Shown here: positions 1 to 6,918 of the stretch, piece after piece
Position numbering within the stretch: the first letter of the stretch is position 1
Layout: each line of letters starts with the position of its first letter
Assembly (NCBI GenBank): GCA_027041035.1
Contig: JALULB010000015.1
Location: 1-9,666 of the forward strand
DNA: 9,666 bases
Reading direction: 5' to 3'
Source: Sedimenticola sp.
GTDB taxonomy: Bacteria > Pseudomonadota > Gammaproteobacteria > Chromatiales > Chromatiaceae
Program-made: the position numbers and the translations under genes
Notes under the pieces: model-generated
Databases searched by the model: none
Seen by the model: the letters and a program-made list of their open reading frames with translations, nothing else
Told to the model about the DNA's origin: nothing

Positions 1-74
1 ACGAAAGTGAACGGGAAAACGGGCCAAAAGGGCTTTTCCGCAGTAGATCAGCGTTAAACCCGACAGACTCCTAG
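1..74. mobile_element. Right end of a second IS/MITE-like element (partial)
   Basis: The last 36 bases (39-74) align without gaps to the right end of the neighbouring element (203-238), with 26 of 36 identical. The matches are concentrated in CGCAGTAGAT at the inner side and CCGACAG..CTCCTAG at the outer side. This suggests the terminus of a related insertion sequence or MITE whose body lies left of the window. Bases 13-38 also contain a short inverted repeat (GGAAAA with TTTTCC). No transposase tail can be identified with confidence in the few codons available, and the family is not assigned. Confidence 0.5.
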
Positions 75-87
75 GAGCCTGTCGGGT
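58..87. repeat. 30-bp near-perfect palindrome at the junction of two element ends
   Basis: The palindrome is centred between 72 and 73 on CTAG. Its arms run outward through GGAGCCTGTCGGG, and the only mismatch pairs A67 with C78. It arises because the right terminus of the element at 1-74 abuts the left terminus of the element at 71-238. As RNA it would form a strong hairpin but has no following T-run, so it is not called a terminator. Confidence 0.75.
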
Positions 88-238
88 CATGGGGGACCAT
101 AGCGAGGAGGTGGGAGAGCGAGGCCAAATGTTCCCGGTTTTGAGGCGCATAGTGGACCTATGGAATGAAAAATCGGGGATATTTGGACCGCTCTCCCATC
201 TTCGCAGTAGATTCATCCATAATCCGACAGGCTCCTAG
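71..238. mobile_element. 168-bp MITE-like element with terminal inverted repeats
   Basis: The ends are inverted copies of each other: 71-92 matches the reverse complement of 217-238 at 20 of 22 positions, the outer 15 being identical (CTAGGAGCCTGTCGG). A subterminal inverted repeat pairs 109-120 with 189-200 (11 of 12), and a small internal hairpin pairs CATAG at 148-152 with CTATG at 158-162. No coding region of useful length lies inside. Both outer ends are CTAG, which may be the target site or part of the repeat. This is the structure of a non-autonomous element derived from an insertion sequence by internal deletion; the parent family cannot be named from here. Confidence 0.7.
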
Positions 239-374
239 ACGAACATCCAGAAATGCTCATCAATCCTCCCGCCTTGCCGATGCGGTAGTTACGGGATTCC
301 GCCTCTCTATGTTGTTTCGCTACAAGATGCAGCGGACTTGACACATAAAAGCGTGATACGAGGAGACCAAAGGC
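239..374 (+). other. Leader region upstream of the first gene, no gene seen
   Basis: These 136 bases separate the mobile element from the TTG start of the acyltransferase gene. No coding region is supported. A TTGACA hexamer occurs at 338-343, but no -10-like hexamer lies at a normal distance from it, so no promoter is called. The gene cluster may be transcribed from further upstream, through or from the element, or from an atypical promoter here. Confidence 0.5.
361..365 (+). promoter_or_regulatory. Shine-Dalgarno site for the TTG-initiated acyltransferase gene
   Basis: AGGAG lies nine bases before TTG at 375. It is the best ribosome binding site at any gene start in the window and supports TTG as the real start, which also begins the expected MKILVYGAAEF nucleotide-binding strand. 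Confidence 0.7.
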
Positions 375-935
375 TTGAAAATACTTGTTTACGGAGCCGC
401 CGAGTTCTCTATGACAGTTGCAGATCTTGCCCGACATTGTGGCCATGAAGTTATCGGGTTTGTCAGCGACAACGAGAACGACCTGGGCATTCTCGGGAGT
501 TTGAAGGACGTAGCTTCAACCCATCCCCCGAGTGAGATTGGCTTGGCGATTGGAATAGGCTACCGAAATCTACGCGGGAGGTGGGAAGCATGGCGCGCTG
601 CCAAGTCGCTTGGGTACGGCGCTCCACCACTTATCCATCCGTCCGCCTATGTCGCCGACAACGCTCGGGTCCGGAAAGGGGCGATGATCATGGCTCGCTC
701 GATCGTAGACGTTAAAGCAGACGTTGGCGAACTCGCTGTTGTCTGGCCTGGCGCTTGCATCAATCACGACGCAAGAGTGGGCGACAACACCTTCCTTTCT
801 CCCGGCGCTATTGTCTGCGGATTCAGCAAGGTATCATCGAACACTTTCATCGGCGCTGGTGCCATCATCGTCGATCATTGTACAGTCCCGACCCATTCTT
901 TCATAAAAGCAAACTCGGTTTTCAATGGTCGGTAA
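375..935 (+). CDS. NeuD/PglD-like sugar O- or N-acyltransferase (left-handed beta-helix)
   Basis: The product has 186 residues, close to the usual 190-220 of NeuD/PglD acyltransferases, which transfer an acetyl group from acetyl-CoA to sialic acid or to an amino group of a UDP-amino-sugar. The N-terminal part (about 1-85) is the Rossmann-like sugar-binding domain, opening with MKILVYGAAEF and containing GLAIGIGYRNLR. From about residue 86 hexapeptide repeats begin (IHPSAYVADNARV, then GAGAIIVDHCTV). His131 in the INHD motif corresponds to the catalytic base of the family. The TTG start is chosen because of the ribosome binding site at 361-365 and the family-typical N terminus. The gene is followed at once by the WbqC-family gene and then a WecE-type aminotransferase, so the likely acceptor is an amino-sugar made by that enzyme; this is inference. 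An O-acetyltransferase role is the main alternative. Confidence 0.87.
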   Translation: MKILVYGAAEFSMTVADLARHCGHEVIGFVSDNENDLGILGSLKDVASTHPPSEIGLAIGIGYRNLRGRWEAWRAAKSLGYGAPPLIHPSAYVADNARVRKGAMIMARSIVDVKADVGELAVVWPGACINHDARVGDNTFLSPGAIVCGFSKVSSNTFIGAGAIIVDHCTVPTHSFIKANSVFNGR

Positions 936-936
936 A

Positions 937-1635
937 ATGAAAAAAGTAGCAATAATCCAGTCAAACTATATACCTTGGAAGGGGTATTTTGACCTGATAA
1001 ATGATGTCGATGAGTTCGTACTTTATGATGACATGCAGTACACGAAACGTGATTGGAGGAACAGGAATAAGATATTGACACCCAGGGGGCTTAAATGGCT
1101 TACCATACCTACCGAATCAAAGGGTAAATACCTACAAAAAATAAAGGACACCCTAATTAGCGATCCCAAATGGCATCATAGACACCTGAGGGAACTGCAT
1201 GATAACTATCGTCACGCTCGTTACTATGATCTGTTCCTTCCTAAAATATCCAGACTCTATGAAAAAGCATCTCAACAAACGCATCTCAGCCAGATTAATT
1301 ATATATTCTTAACAGGAATATGTTCGCTGCTAGGGATAGATACACATATATCCTTTTCAATGGAATACCCACTGACCGAAGGAAAGACCGAACGCCTCGT
1401 TGACCTGTGCCGTCACTGCCAAGCGACACATTATATATCAGGCCCGTCCGCCAGAGAATATATCGATACCGATATTTTTTCTGCCAGCAATATACAACTG
1501 GAGTGGAAAAGTTATGCCAACTACCCGAAATACAATCAACTCGGTACTGGTTTCGAACATGGCGTAACCATTCTTGACCTACTCTTCAACATGGGACCAG
1601 AATCATCATGGTATATTTGGGGCTGGCGAAGTTAA
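937..1635 (+). CDS. WbqC-family protein
   Basis: The product has 232 residues, the full length expected for the WbqC-like family. Family hallmarks are the N-terminal IIQSNYIPWKGYFDLI segment, the following DEFVLYDDMQYTKRDWRNRN block with its acidic and basic cluster, and the C-terminal TILDLLFNMGP motif. WbqC-like proteins are common in O-antigen and capsule clusters beside amino-sugar aminotransferases, but their biochemical role is poorly established. They are thought to help make or modify the amino-sugar. The ATG at 937 is preferred because it gives the usual MKKVAII start and lies one base past the upstream stop; an in-frame ATG at 925 would overlap the preceding gene and add four residues. 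Neither has a good ribosome binding site, so coupling to the upstream gene is likely. The gene is noticeably AT-rich compared with the right end of the window. Confidence 0.87.
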   Translation: MKKVAIIQSNYIPWKGYFDLINDVDEFVLYDDMQYTKRDWRNRNKILTPRGLKWLTIPTESKGKYLQKIKDTLISDPKWHHRHLRELHDNYRHARYYDLFLPKISRLYEKASQQTHLSQINYIFLTGICSLLGIDTHISFSMEYPLTEGKTERLVDLCRHCQATHYISGPSAREYIDTDIFSASNIQLEWKSYANYPKYNQLGTGFEHGVTILDLLFNMGPESSWYIWGWRS

Positions 1636-1706
1636 CAGCATTGCAAGTCGATCTCCGACGAGAATATCATCGGTGAATCTGAAACAGTAAACACAGCGAT
1701 TATCAT

Positions 1707-2888
1707 ATGATCCCATTCAACAAACCGTATATGACCGGCAAGGAGCTTTGGAACATCGCCCAAGCTCACGTAAACGGACATTTGGCTGGCGACGGGCCTT
1801 TTACAAACAAGTGCCATGATTGGTTGGAACAGACTATAGGATCGGACAAAGCCTTACTCACCCACTCATGCACGGCTGCGTTGGAAATCGCGGCAAATCT
1901 CCTGGATCTGGAACCTAATGATGAAGTGATCATGCCGTCCTACACCTTCGTCTCCACCGCAAACGCGTTTGTATCTCAAGGTGCTACACCTGTTTTCGTC
2001 GATATCCGTCCCGATACACTGAACATCGACGAGACGAAGATAGAACGAGCAATTACCGAGAAAACTCGCGCTATAGTTCCCGTTCACTACTCCGGAGTCG
2101 GTTGCGATATGGATACCATTATGAGCATCGCAAATCGACACGGCTTGATCGTGATCGAAGATGCTGCTCAGGGAGTCATGGCCTCCTACAAAGACAAACC
2201 CTTGGGTGGAATCGGTCAACTTGGCACGCTCTCCTTCCATGAAACAAAGAATATTATAGCGGGCGAGGGAGGCGCCTTGCTCATTAACGACCCGACCTTC
2301 ATCGAACGCGCAAAAATCATTCGTGAGAAAGGTACCAATCGCGATGCCTATTTTCGGGGCGTCGTCGATAAATATACTTGGGTAGACACCGGCTCGTCCT
2401 ATCTTCCCGGAGAGATCATTGCGGCTTTTCTATATGCGCAAATACAGGAAGCCGAAGAAATCACCTCCCGCAGAATCGGCATGTGGAATACATACCACCA
2501 TGAATTCGCCAGCTTGGAGTCAAGAGGACTATGCAGGCGCCATTTTATTCCCGACTACTGTAAACATAATGCACACATGTATTATTTGCTATTGAATAGT
2601 ATCGAAGACAGAGATCGATTAATATGCACACTGAAAGAAATGGGTATACAAGCTGTTTTTCACTACATTCCACTACATAGCTCGCCCGCTGGAAAAAAAT
2701 TTGCCAGAACTTCTGGAAACATGTCCTTTACCGACGACCTTTCTCAGCGCCTAGTCAGACTACCGCTCTGGGTTGGACTAGAAGATAAAATTGTCGATAT
2801 AGCAGATACAGTGAAAAATATCATTAAAGAAACAACCAATACCAAACACTCGACTCCTACCATGCACGGGCTACCCCATACTACATAA
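1707..2888 (+). CDS. wecE: dTDP-4-amino-4,6-dideoxygalactose transaminase (WecE/RffA type)
   Basis: The product is a PLP-dependent sugar aminotransferase of the DegT/DnrJ/EryC1/StrS fold. WecE converts dTDP-4-keto-6-deoxyglucose to dTDP-4-amino-4,6-dideoxygalactose (Fuc4N) with glutamate as amino donor. Visible signatures are the start MIPFNKPYMTGKEL, HSCTAALEIAA at 53-63 (phosphate binding), VDIRPDTLNID at 98-108, VPVHYSGVGCDMD at 124-136, VIEDAAQGV at 149-157 with Asp152 for the PLP ring nitrogen, and SFHETKN at 176-182, where Lys181 is the Schiff-base lysine. The SFHETKN and VHYSGV forms match WecE rather than perosamine or arnT-pathway relatives. At 393 residues it is slightly longer than E. 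coli WecE (376) because of a Thr-rich C-terminal tail. There is a 71-base gap after the WbqC gene, with no clear ribosome binding site before ATG 1707. Its stop overlaps the next start. The precise sugar product is inferred. Confidence 0.92.
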   Translation: MIPFNKPYMTGKELWNIAQAHVNGHLAGDGPFTNKCHDWLEQTIGSDKALLTHSCTAALEIAANLLDLEPNDEVIMPSYTFVSTANAFVSQGATPVFVDIRPDTLNIDETKIERAITEKTRAIVPVHYSGVGCDMDTIMSIANRHGLIVIEDAAQGVMASYKDKPLGGIGQLGTLSFHETKNIIAGEGGALLINDPTFIERAKIIREKGTNRDAYFRGVVDKYTWVDTGSSYLPGEIIAAFLYAQIQEAEEITSRRIGMWNTYHHEFASLESRGLCRRHFIPDYCKHNAHMYYLLLNSIEDRDRLICTLKEMGIQAVFHYIPLHSSPAGKKFARTSGNMSFTDDLSQRLVRLPLWVGLEDKIVDIADTVKNIIKETTNTKHSTPTMHGLPHTT

Positions 2889-4087
2889 TGAACAATAAAC
2901 TCATAACCCACGACAAACCACCTGATTCTTCCAGCTCGTACCTCGCAGGCCGCATGCTGTCTAACTTAAAATCCGCCAAACGCCATCTCAATTTAATATC
3001 GCGAAAGCTTTCTTACCTTGCGTTCAATATTCGGGAAATAATACAGACCCGCACTATTCAAAAACGCAAACTAGAAAAACTCAAGTGTAGCCAATGGAAA
3101 AATCTAATCGTATTCCTCGTTCCACAACCCAAAAAAGTTACTGGCGGTGTAATGCAGATATATTCGCTACAACGAATTACACAGGAGTATTTCAGAAACT
3201 CACGCACCGGCACACTGATCTGTTGGATTCCAGGGGAAGGTATAAATCTATCCAAGCACGGAGGCTTCAAAAACGACATAACAGTATTTCCATTAACACT
3301 GGTCTTGAAAAGCATCCCGGCGAACTGCAGAATCCTGCTGCATCTACCAGAGTTTGCGACGGTCAGAATATTGAACAATCTTGGTCGTAAACGACTATTC
3401 AAGCTGCGAGACATTCACGGACTGCGCCTCAACATACTGAATCAGAATACGGAAGTGATGCTCGCACCGGAAGAATTATCAGACATCAAAACCTTGTTTC
3501 CCGATCTGACATGCACCGTTGGAAATGCCGTATGGGCTTCCGATACCGAAAGGGAAAGACTGGGAATTCCACTACATGTCGTTCCTACATGGTACTATCC
3601 TGACGACGCGCCATGGCAACCTTACGAGTCTAAAAGCGACTTGATGATAGTGTCGCCAGACCGGCACCCGGCACGGGAGATGGTTTTGGAGGCAATCCAC
3701 GCCGCCTTACCCGGCCTCGAGATACGCGTCATCCAAGGGCTCGAATATGAACAATACCTGGACCTGGAAAAACGTGCCAAATGGTCTTTGACCTTCGGAG
3801 AAGGGCTGGATGGCTATTTCTATGGTCCGGTGCTTCGTGGCGGCATCGCATTCGCCGTGCGGAACGGGACATTCGATCTGTTGCAAAAAAAGAGCTTCAA
3901 AACCCTGTACGATAGCTATGATGACATGATCAACCATATCGCAAATGACATATCCATTCTCGACAATAAAATCAGCTATGAATCATACAATAGCGAGTTG
4001 CGCACGCCTTTGCTCGCCGTTCTGGGTCCCGATCGCACGTCCAGAGCCATGACTGCCTATTATAAAGGCAATCTAACCCAGCCGTAG
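2888..4087 (+). CDS. Uncharacterised protein, possible GT-B-like glycosyltransferase
   Basis: I do not recognise this 399-residue protein as a named family. Residues 1-70 are basic and Ser/Lys/Arg-rich with no signal peptide or clear membrane segment. A Rossmann-like beginning follows at about 72-95, a hydrophobic strand (LIVFLVPQP) and then TGGVMQIYSL with Gly86-Gly87, which resembles the N-terminal domain of GT-B glycosyltransferases. In the second half a strand (DLMIVSPDRHPAREMVLEAI) and a helix-strand unit (LPGLEIRVIQGLEYEQYLDL) precede GEGLDGYFYGP at 304-314 and GGIAFAVRNGTFD, a layout seen at GT-B nucleotide-sugar sites. The classic E-x7-E motif is absent. The start ATG shares one base with the wecE stop (TAATG), implying translational coupling. 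Its position between the sugar-synthesis genes and a sulfotransferase favours a transferase role, which remains inference. Confidence 0.6.
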   Translation: MNNKLITHDKPPDSSSSYLAGRMLSNLKSAKRHLNLISRKLSYLAFNIREIIQTRTIQKRKLEKLKCSQWKNLIVFLVPQPKKVTGGVMQIYSLQRITQEYFRNSRTGTLICWIPGEGINLSKHGGFKNDITVFPLTLVLKSIPANCRILLHLPEFATVRILNNLGRKRLFKLRDIHGLRLNILNQNTEVMLAPEELSDIKTLFPDLTCTVGNAVWASDTERERLGIPLHVVPTWYYPDDAPWQPYESKSDLMIVSPDRHPAREMVLEAIHAALPGLEIRVIQGLEYEQYLDLEKRAKWSLTFGEGLDGYFYGPVLRGGIAFAVRNGTFDLLQKKSFKTLYDSYDDMINHIANDISILDNKISYESYNSELRTPLLAVLGPDRTSRAMTAYYKGNLTQP

Positions 4088-4117
4088 TTGATCTAGCTCC
4101 CCTCAGTGACTCCCACT

Positions 4118-5056
4118 ATGATGAAATATAGTAGCCCAGTTTTTATCTGTGGCGCCTTGCGTTCTGGTACCACTGTCCTTCACCTTATGCTCAATGCCCA
4201 CGACCAGATTAATAATCCGGGTGAGTTTGATTTTTTATTTGATCTCATCAAGGATAAGAACCACTATCCTGATCCCAATCAATTCATCACTTGGTTGAAT
4301 TCTAATCGGATTTTTCGCTCACACAACTTACGGATAAATCCCAAGCCATGCTTCAAAGACATGGTAATCGCCCTTGTCGATAGCTGCTCTAAACCTGGAG
4401 CACTGACCTCAATGAATATTCATCGAAACTTTCACCTTGTACCAGACTTTTTTCCTAACGCTCGTTATATCCATTTGTTGAGAGACCCCAGGGATGTCGC
4501 AAGATCCAGCATCCCGATGGGCTGGGCAGGGAACGTATGGTATGGTGTCGACCATTGGATAGATACAGAAAAAAGCTGGGATATACTACGAGCCAGCCTT
4601 GATCCAGCGCAATATACAGAGATTCATTTTGAGGAACTCATACACAACCCAGAGGATGTCTTGAAACACATTTGTGCGTTCCTTGGAATATCCTACTCTG
4701 ACACGATGCTTTCCTATCCTGAGCATTCGACCTATGCGAGGCCAGATCCCGCCTTGACGCAGCAATGGAGGCTGAAAGCAAACCCTCGGCAAATCGGGTT
4801 GATCGAGAATAAAGTTGGTACGATGATGGGATCCCGTGGATATGATTGCGCTCTTCCTGAATCCCGGCCACCATCGCTTTCGGAAAGGGTCTACCTCTCG
4901 CTTCAAAATAAGTTATATCGTGCCATATTCTGGACAAAACGCTACGGCGTGGCGCTTTACATCGCCGATCGATTCTCGGATCGACTTGGGCCGGAAGTAC
5001 TCAGATCATATTGCCGTGCTCGCACGGACAGAATCAACACAAGACACTTGAAATAG
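4118..5056 (+). CDS. Sulfotransferase (PAPS-dependent, Sulfotransfer_3-like)
   Basis: The product (312 residues from this start) carries the two PAPS-binding signatures of sulfotransferases. The 5'-phosphosulfate loop is FICGALRSGTTVLHLML near the N terminus, with Arg15-Ser-Gly-Thr-Thr19. The 3'-phosphate site is HLLRDPRDVARSS, with Arg122 and Ser130. The ICGALRSGTT form with Arg rather than Lys in the loop is typical of the tyrosylprotein-sulfotransferase-like/Sulfotransfer_3 group. There is no signal peptide, so it should act in the cytoplasm on a lipid-linked or nucleotide-linked glycan. A C-terminal stretch of about 70 residues follows the domain. The start is uncertain: ATG 4118 and 4121 are adjacent, GTG 4106 is in frame upstream, and none has a good ribosome binding site. 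The acceptor is most likely a sugar hydroxyl of the polysaccharide made here, by context only. Confidence 0.85.
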   Translation: MMKYSSPVFICGALRSGTTVLHLMLNAHDQINNPGEFDFLFDLIKDKNHYPDPNQFITWLNSNRIFRSHNLRINPKPCFKDMVIALVDSCSKPGALTSMNIHRNFHLVPDFFPNARYIHLLRDPRDVARSSIPMGWAGNVWYGVDHWIDTEKSWDILRASLDPAQYTEIHFEELIHNPEDVLKHICAFLGISYSDTMLSYPEHSTYARPDPALTQQWRLKANPRQIGLIENKVGTMMGSRGYDCALPESRPPSLSERVYLSLQNKLYRAIFWTKRYGVALYIADRFSDRLGPEVLRSYCRARTDRINTRHLK

Positions 5057-5057
5057 C

Positions 5058-6047
5058 ATGCGCAACTCAGTTTTATATCGCCTCTGCGTAGTGATAATAA
5101 ACTACAATACGGCCGAATTGACGATCAATTGCCTTGAATCACTTATCCCTCAGCTTTCCAACATACATTCCAAAGTAATCGTTGTAGACAATGCATCCAC
5201 GGACTCATCCAGACATGAGATTACTCAATGGATAAATGACAACGCTCATACAGATATTGTGAACCTAGTGGAATCCCCCACTAACCAGGGCTTTTCCGGC
5301 GGCAACAACCTGGGTGTGAAACACTGTAAAGCATCCTATTACCTGCTACTCAACAGTGATACCATCGTGCGCGATAGTGCAATAACAAAACTATTGAAAA
5401 TGGGTGACAGCGGCGCTGATATCGGACTGGTGAGCCCTCGACTGGAGTCTCCGGACGGCAAGCCACAGAAAAGCTGCTTTCGCTGCTTCACTCCCATAAG
5501 CGAGCTTATCGATGCGGCTCGGACCGGGCCCATTACTCGACTTTTCCAACGCTACGATGTACCTCTACCCGTGCTCGACATACCCAGTTATCCGGAGTGG
5601 ACAAGCTTCGCTTGCGTATTGATCAAAGCCGATGTGTTCCAAGATATCGGACTGCTGGACGACGGATACTTTATGTACTTTGAAGACGCGTCTTTCTGTT
5701 GTCTCGCGCGTAAGAGAGGCTGGTCCATCGTTAACGAGCCGGCGGCTCGCGTCATTCATCTTCGCGGTGGTAGCTCGCCGGTAAAGCGCCGTGCAGCGGC
5801 AAGAGAAAGATTGCCTCGCTACTACTACGAGTCTCGCTCACGATATTACTACATTCAATCTGGCCATGCGGGCTTGATCACCGCAAACCTGCTATGGATG
5901 ATCGGGCGCTCGATTTCAAAAGCGCGAGAATGGGTGGGAAGATACGATCGACATGTTTGCCGAAGCCAATGGCGAGACATCTGGATAAATTGGCTCGACC
6001 CGATGCGCCCCTATACAATAAAAGATGAGGGAGAAAATGCCAAATAA
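5058..6047 (+). CDS. Glycosyltransferase family 2, rhamnosyltransferase-like
   Basis: This 329-residue GT-A enzyme transfers a sugar from a nucleotide donor to a growing glycan on the cytoplasmic side of the membrane. The first strand is CVVIINYN (10-17), VVDNASTDSS (42-51) is the donor-binding Asp motif, SPTNQGFSGGNNLGV (73-87) is the segment typical of the WbbL/RfbN rhamnosyltransferase-like branch, and LLNSDT (97-102) contains the metal-binding DxD equivalent (Asn-Ser-Asp). The later GYFMYFEDASFCCLARKRGW segment holds the acceptor-side acidic pair. ATG 5058 lies one base past the stop of the sulfotransferase gene, so the pair is probably translated together. Donor and linkage cannot be read from the sequence; rhamnose is only a family-based possibility. 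The 3' end overlaps the next gene by 11 bases. Confidence 0.9.
   Translation: MRNSVLYRLCVVIINYNTAELTINCLESLIPQLSNIHSKVIVVDNASTDSSRHEITQWINDNAHTDIVNLVESPTNQGFSGGNNLGVKHCKASYYLLLNSDTIVRDSAITKLLKMGDSGADIGLVSPRLESPDGKPQKSCFRCFTPISELIDAARTGPITRLFQRYDVPLPVLDIPSYPEWTSFACVLIKADVFQDIGLLDDGYFMYFEDASFCCLARKRGWSIVNEPAARVIHLRGGSSPVKRRAAARERLPRYYYESRSRYYYIQSGHAGLITANLLWMIGRSISKAREWVGRYDRHVCRSQWRDIWINWLDPMRPYTIKDEGENAK
6027..6030 (+). promoter_or_regulatory. Ribosome binding site deciding the start of the second sulfotransferase
   Basis: GAGG within TGAGGGAG stands six bases before ATG 6037. The alternative in-frame ATG at 6025 overlaps this site and would have no ribosome binding site of its own, so 6037 is preferred. 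Confidence 0.55.
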
Positions 6048-6918
6048 ACCAGATTTTATCATTATAGGCGCAATGAAATCAGCGACCAGCTCGCTTTATC
6101 AACAATTATCCATCCAAGATGGAATCTTCATGTGTTCACCAAAAGAGCCAAACTTCTTCAGCGATAACGAAAACTACAGGAATGGAAGCAGGTGGTATGA
6201 ACAACTTTTTAACAACTCGGGGAGCGAAGATATTTGTGGAGAAGCCAGTACGCATTATACCAAGCTACCGACCTACCCACACACTGTTGAGCGCATGCGG
6301 GGTCATTTAAAAAACGTAAAATTGGTTTACCTTTTACGAAATCCGATCGATAGATTAATCTCTCACTATATCCACGAATGGAGCCAACGGGTCATCAAAT
6401 GCGATATAGATAAAGCCATCACCGATCACCCGGAGCTTATCGAGTATGGCTACTATGATAGACAGATTGAGCCATATCTATCCGCATATGGCAGAAATTC
6501 TATTCTACTGGTATCCTTTGACCGCTTGAAACACCATCCTCAATCCGAGCTAGAGAGGATATGTCGGTTCATAGGATACAAGAAAAATCCCAAGTGGGTC
6601 GTGGATCTCGCACCCAGTAATATATCCAGGGAAAGAATCAGACGATTTCCACTCTATGATGTACTCATCGAATCCCCGTTTGCGCGAACCATCAGACGAA
6701 CGCTGGTTCCAAAATCCTGGCGCACCCGGATAAAACGGCGTTTGACGATGCAACAGCGACCGCAACCCTCCAACGATTCGTTGCAGAACCTGGAAACACT
6801 GTTCAACCGGGATCTACACCTCCTCGGTCAGAAACTGGGGCTACCCGATCTGAACTGCTCCAACTTCTCCCGTTTGACATCTGAAGCGCCGCTGGAATGG
6901 GCGCGGCAGGATGACTGA
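6037..6918 (+). CDS. Sulfotransferase (NodH / heparan N-sulfotransferase-like)
   Basis: The 293-residue product is a PAPS-dependent sulfotransferase of a different branch from the one at 4118. DFIIIGAMKSATSSLYQQL (6-24) is the 5'-phosphosulfate loop, with Lys14 at the position of the catalytic lysine in heparan sulfate N-sulfotransferases. SPKEPNFFS (34-42) is the KE-P-x-FF acceptor-site motif of that group. GEASTHY (68-74) and LVYLLRNPIDRLISHY (96-111) follow, with Arg101 and Ser109 forming the 3'-phosphate site. GYYDRQIEPYLSAYGRNSILLVSFDRL matches the substrate-side segment seen in the NDST and NodH-like families. There is no signal peptide. The start at 6037 is chosen for its ribosome binding site and overlaps the upstream glycosyltransferase gene by 11 bases; ATG 6025 would add four residues. 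The acceptor is presumably a sugar hydroxyl or amino group of the same glycan. Confidence 0.88.
   Translation: MPNKPDFIIIGAMKSATSSLYQQLSIQDGIFMCSPKEPNFFSDNENYRNGSRWYEQLFNNSGSEDICGEASTHYTKLPTYPHTVERMRGHLKNVKLVYLLRNPIDRLISHYIHEWSQRVIKCDIDKAITDHPELIEYGYYDRQIEPYLSAYGRNSILLVSFDRLKHHPQSELERICRFIGYKKNPKWVVDLAPSNISRERIRRFPLYDVLIESPFARTIRRTLVPKSWRTRIKRRLTMQQRPQPSNDSLQNLETLFNRDLHLLGQKLGLPDLNCSNFSRLTSEAPLEWARQDD

Noticed and set aside
1..57. Possible C-terminal tail of a transposase at the left edge
   Set aside because: Two frames stay open for a short distance, but 18-24 codons without a recognisable motif are not enough to call a coding region.
338..360. TTGACA at 338-343 with GATACG at 355-360 as a possible promoter
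   Set aside because: The spacing is only 11 bases and the second hexamer is a poor -10; at 17 bases the sequence is the purine-rich ribosome binding site.
213..446. Minus-strand open frame of 77 codons across the element end and first gene start
   Set aside because: It crosses the inverted repeat and the coding start of the acyltransferase, and its protein has no recognisable family features.
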